From Candidatus Peribacteraceae bacterium (GTDB lineage: Bacteria > Patescibacteriota > Gracilibacteria > Peribacterales > Peribacteraceae), in assembly GCA_013140485.1 (NCBI GenBank), contig JABFSS010000017.1, positions 1 to 6,081 on the forward strand: a stretch of 6,081 nt of DNA, given 5' to 3'. Of this stretch, positions 5,672 to 6,081 are shown piece after piece. How positions within the stretch are numbered: the first letter of the stretch is position 1; each line of letters opens with the position of its first letter. Both the position numbers and the translations under genes were made by a program. Below the pieces are notes generated by a model, which was given only the letters and a program-made list of their open reading frames with translations, searched no databases and was not told the origin of the DNA.

Positions 5672-6081
5672 GTGCGATCTTTTGTCTTGGTACTCTGCAT
5701 CGGCGGCGCGATCACGCTCGCGCAGTTGCTCTTCGTATCTGCGACGCAACCCGCGCGGTTCACGATGGATTCCTACACTCGGCTTTTTCAGTGGGACAGC
5801 GTGCACTACGCGGACTTGATGACGACCGGGTACCGCAACACGCTCCCGCCGCTGATCGGCGATACGGATCCGAGTAGGTCTAACTTTTTGAGGAATACCA
5901 ACGTCGCGTTCTTCCCCGGGTATGTGATCGCCGGGAACATCGTTCGCGCGGTCACGGGATTCACTCCCCGAATTTCTCTCTTGCTCGCAGCCGCGCTCGC
6001 CGCATGGGGATTTTGGTCGCCGCTGCTGCTGTTTCTGCAGCGCTGGAAGTTTTCTCCGATCTCGCAGAGCATTGTCATTCT
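5672..6081 (+). CDS. PIG-V-like membrane glycosyltransferase, N-terminal part
   Basis: The open frame reaches the window end, giving 136 visible residues from GTG 5672. A membrane segment (about 3-24) leads into an extracytoplasmic loop with FQWDSVHYADLMTTGY (39-54) and NVAFFPGY (77-84), then further hydrophobic helices. A W-D-S...Y...GY followed by AFFPxY is what I know from PIG-V-like mannosyltransferases (GT76, GT-C fold), which use lipid-linked sugars and carry the catalytic aspartate in the first loop; here that would be D42. The frame extends upstream to ATG 5585 with a weak AAGG. I prefer 5672 because 14 of the 29 extra codons end in G or C against 23 of the next 30, and because of the TATGCT box. 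The sugar and acceptor cannot be told from this piece. Confidence 0.72.
   Translation, partial: MRSFVLVLCIGGAITLAQLLFVSATQPARFTMDSYTRLFQWDSVHYADLMTTGYRNTLPPLIGDTDPSRSNFLRNTNVAFFPGYVIAGNIVRAVTGFTPRISLLLAAALAAWGFWSPLLLFLQRWKFSPISQSIVI

Noticed and set aside
1..6081. CRISPR arrays, insertion sequences, phage genes, riboswitches
   Set aside because: No regularly spaced repeats, transposase or integrase motifs, terminal inverted repeats, attachment sites or long structured leaders were found on either strand.

Overview
The window looks like chromosomal DNA of a streamlined bacterium with moderately high GC. My best guess is a Candidate Phyla Radiation lineage near Peregrinibacteria/Peribacteria. 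Three things suggest this: a truncated zinc-ribbon protein of a type I associate with those genomes, very tight gene packing, and protein genes that mostly lack Shine-Dalgarno sequences and instead carry a -10-like TAnnnT box six bases before the start codon. TGA is used as a stop throughout, so the TGA=Gly code of Gracilibacteria/Absconditabacteria is not in use. The taxonomic placement is inference.

Layout: (1) positions 1-301, minus: 3'-truncated zinc-ribbon protein. (2) 302-381: divergent promoter region. (3) 382-3974, plus: a two-gene operon encoding an exosortase-family transpeptidase/protease, then a 933-residue multi-pass membrane protein with VIT and vWA-like domains and a C-terminal exosortase sorting signal; the two genes overlap by four bases. 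(4) 3978-4063, minus: tRNA-Leu(GAG) with encoded CCA, converging on the operon with a three-base gap. (5) 4064-4146: divergent promoters. (6) 4147-4704, plus: small multi-pass protein with the outline of a CPBP/ABI intramembrane protease, but QQ in place of the EE pair. (7) 4705-5070 mscL and 5122-5577 an unrecognised protein, both minus, probably one operon; the mscL stop codon abuts the stop codon of the plus-strand neighbour. (8) 5672-6081, plus: N-terminal part of a PIG-V-like membrane glycosyltransferase, cut by the window end.

The centrepiece is the exosortase and its adjacent, apparently dedicated substrate. The substrate has about seven N-terminal membrane spans, an extracytoplasmic VIT plus vWA-like region and a C-terminal EP-helix-RR tail, which the neighbouring exosortase presumably cleaves. 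Similar one-to-one pairs (as I recall, the XrtK, XrtN and XrtO types) are described from Bacteroidetes, Leptospira and cyanobacteria, so occurrence in a CPR-like genome would be notable. The CPBP-like gene beyond the tRNA shares 14 of 17 bases with the exosortase gene across promoter and start codon, so the two may be linked in regulation or function.
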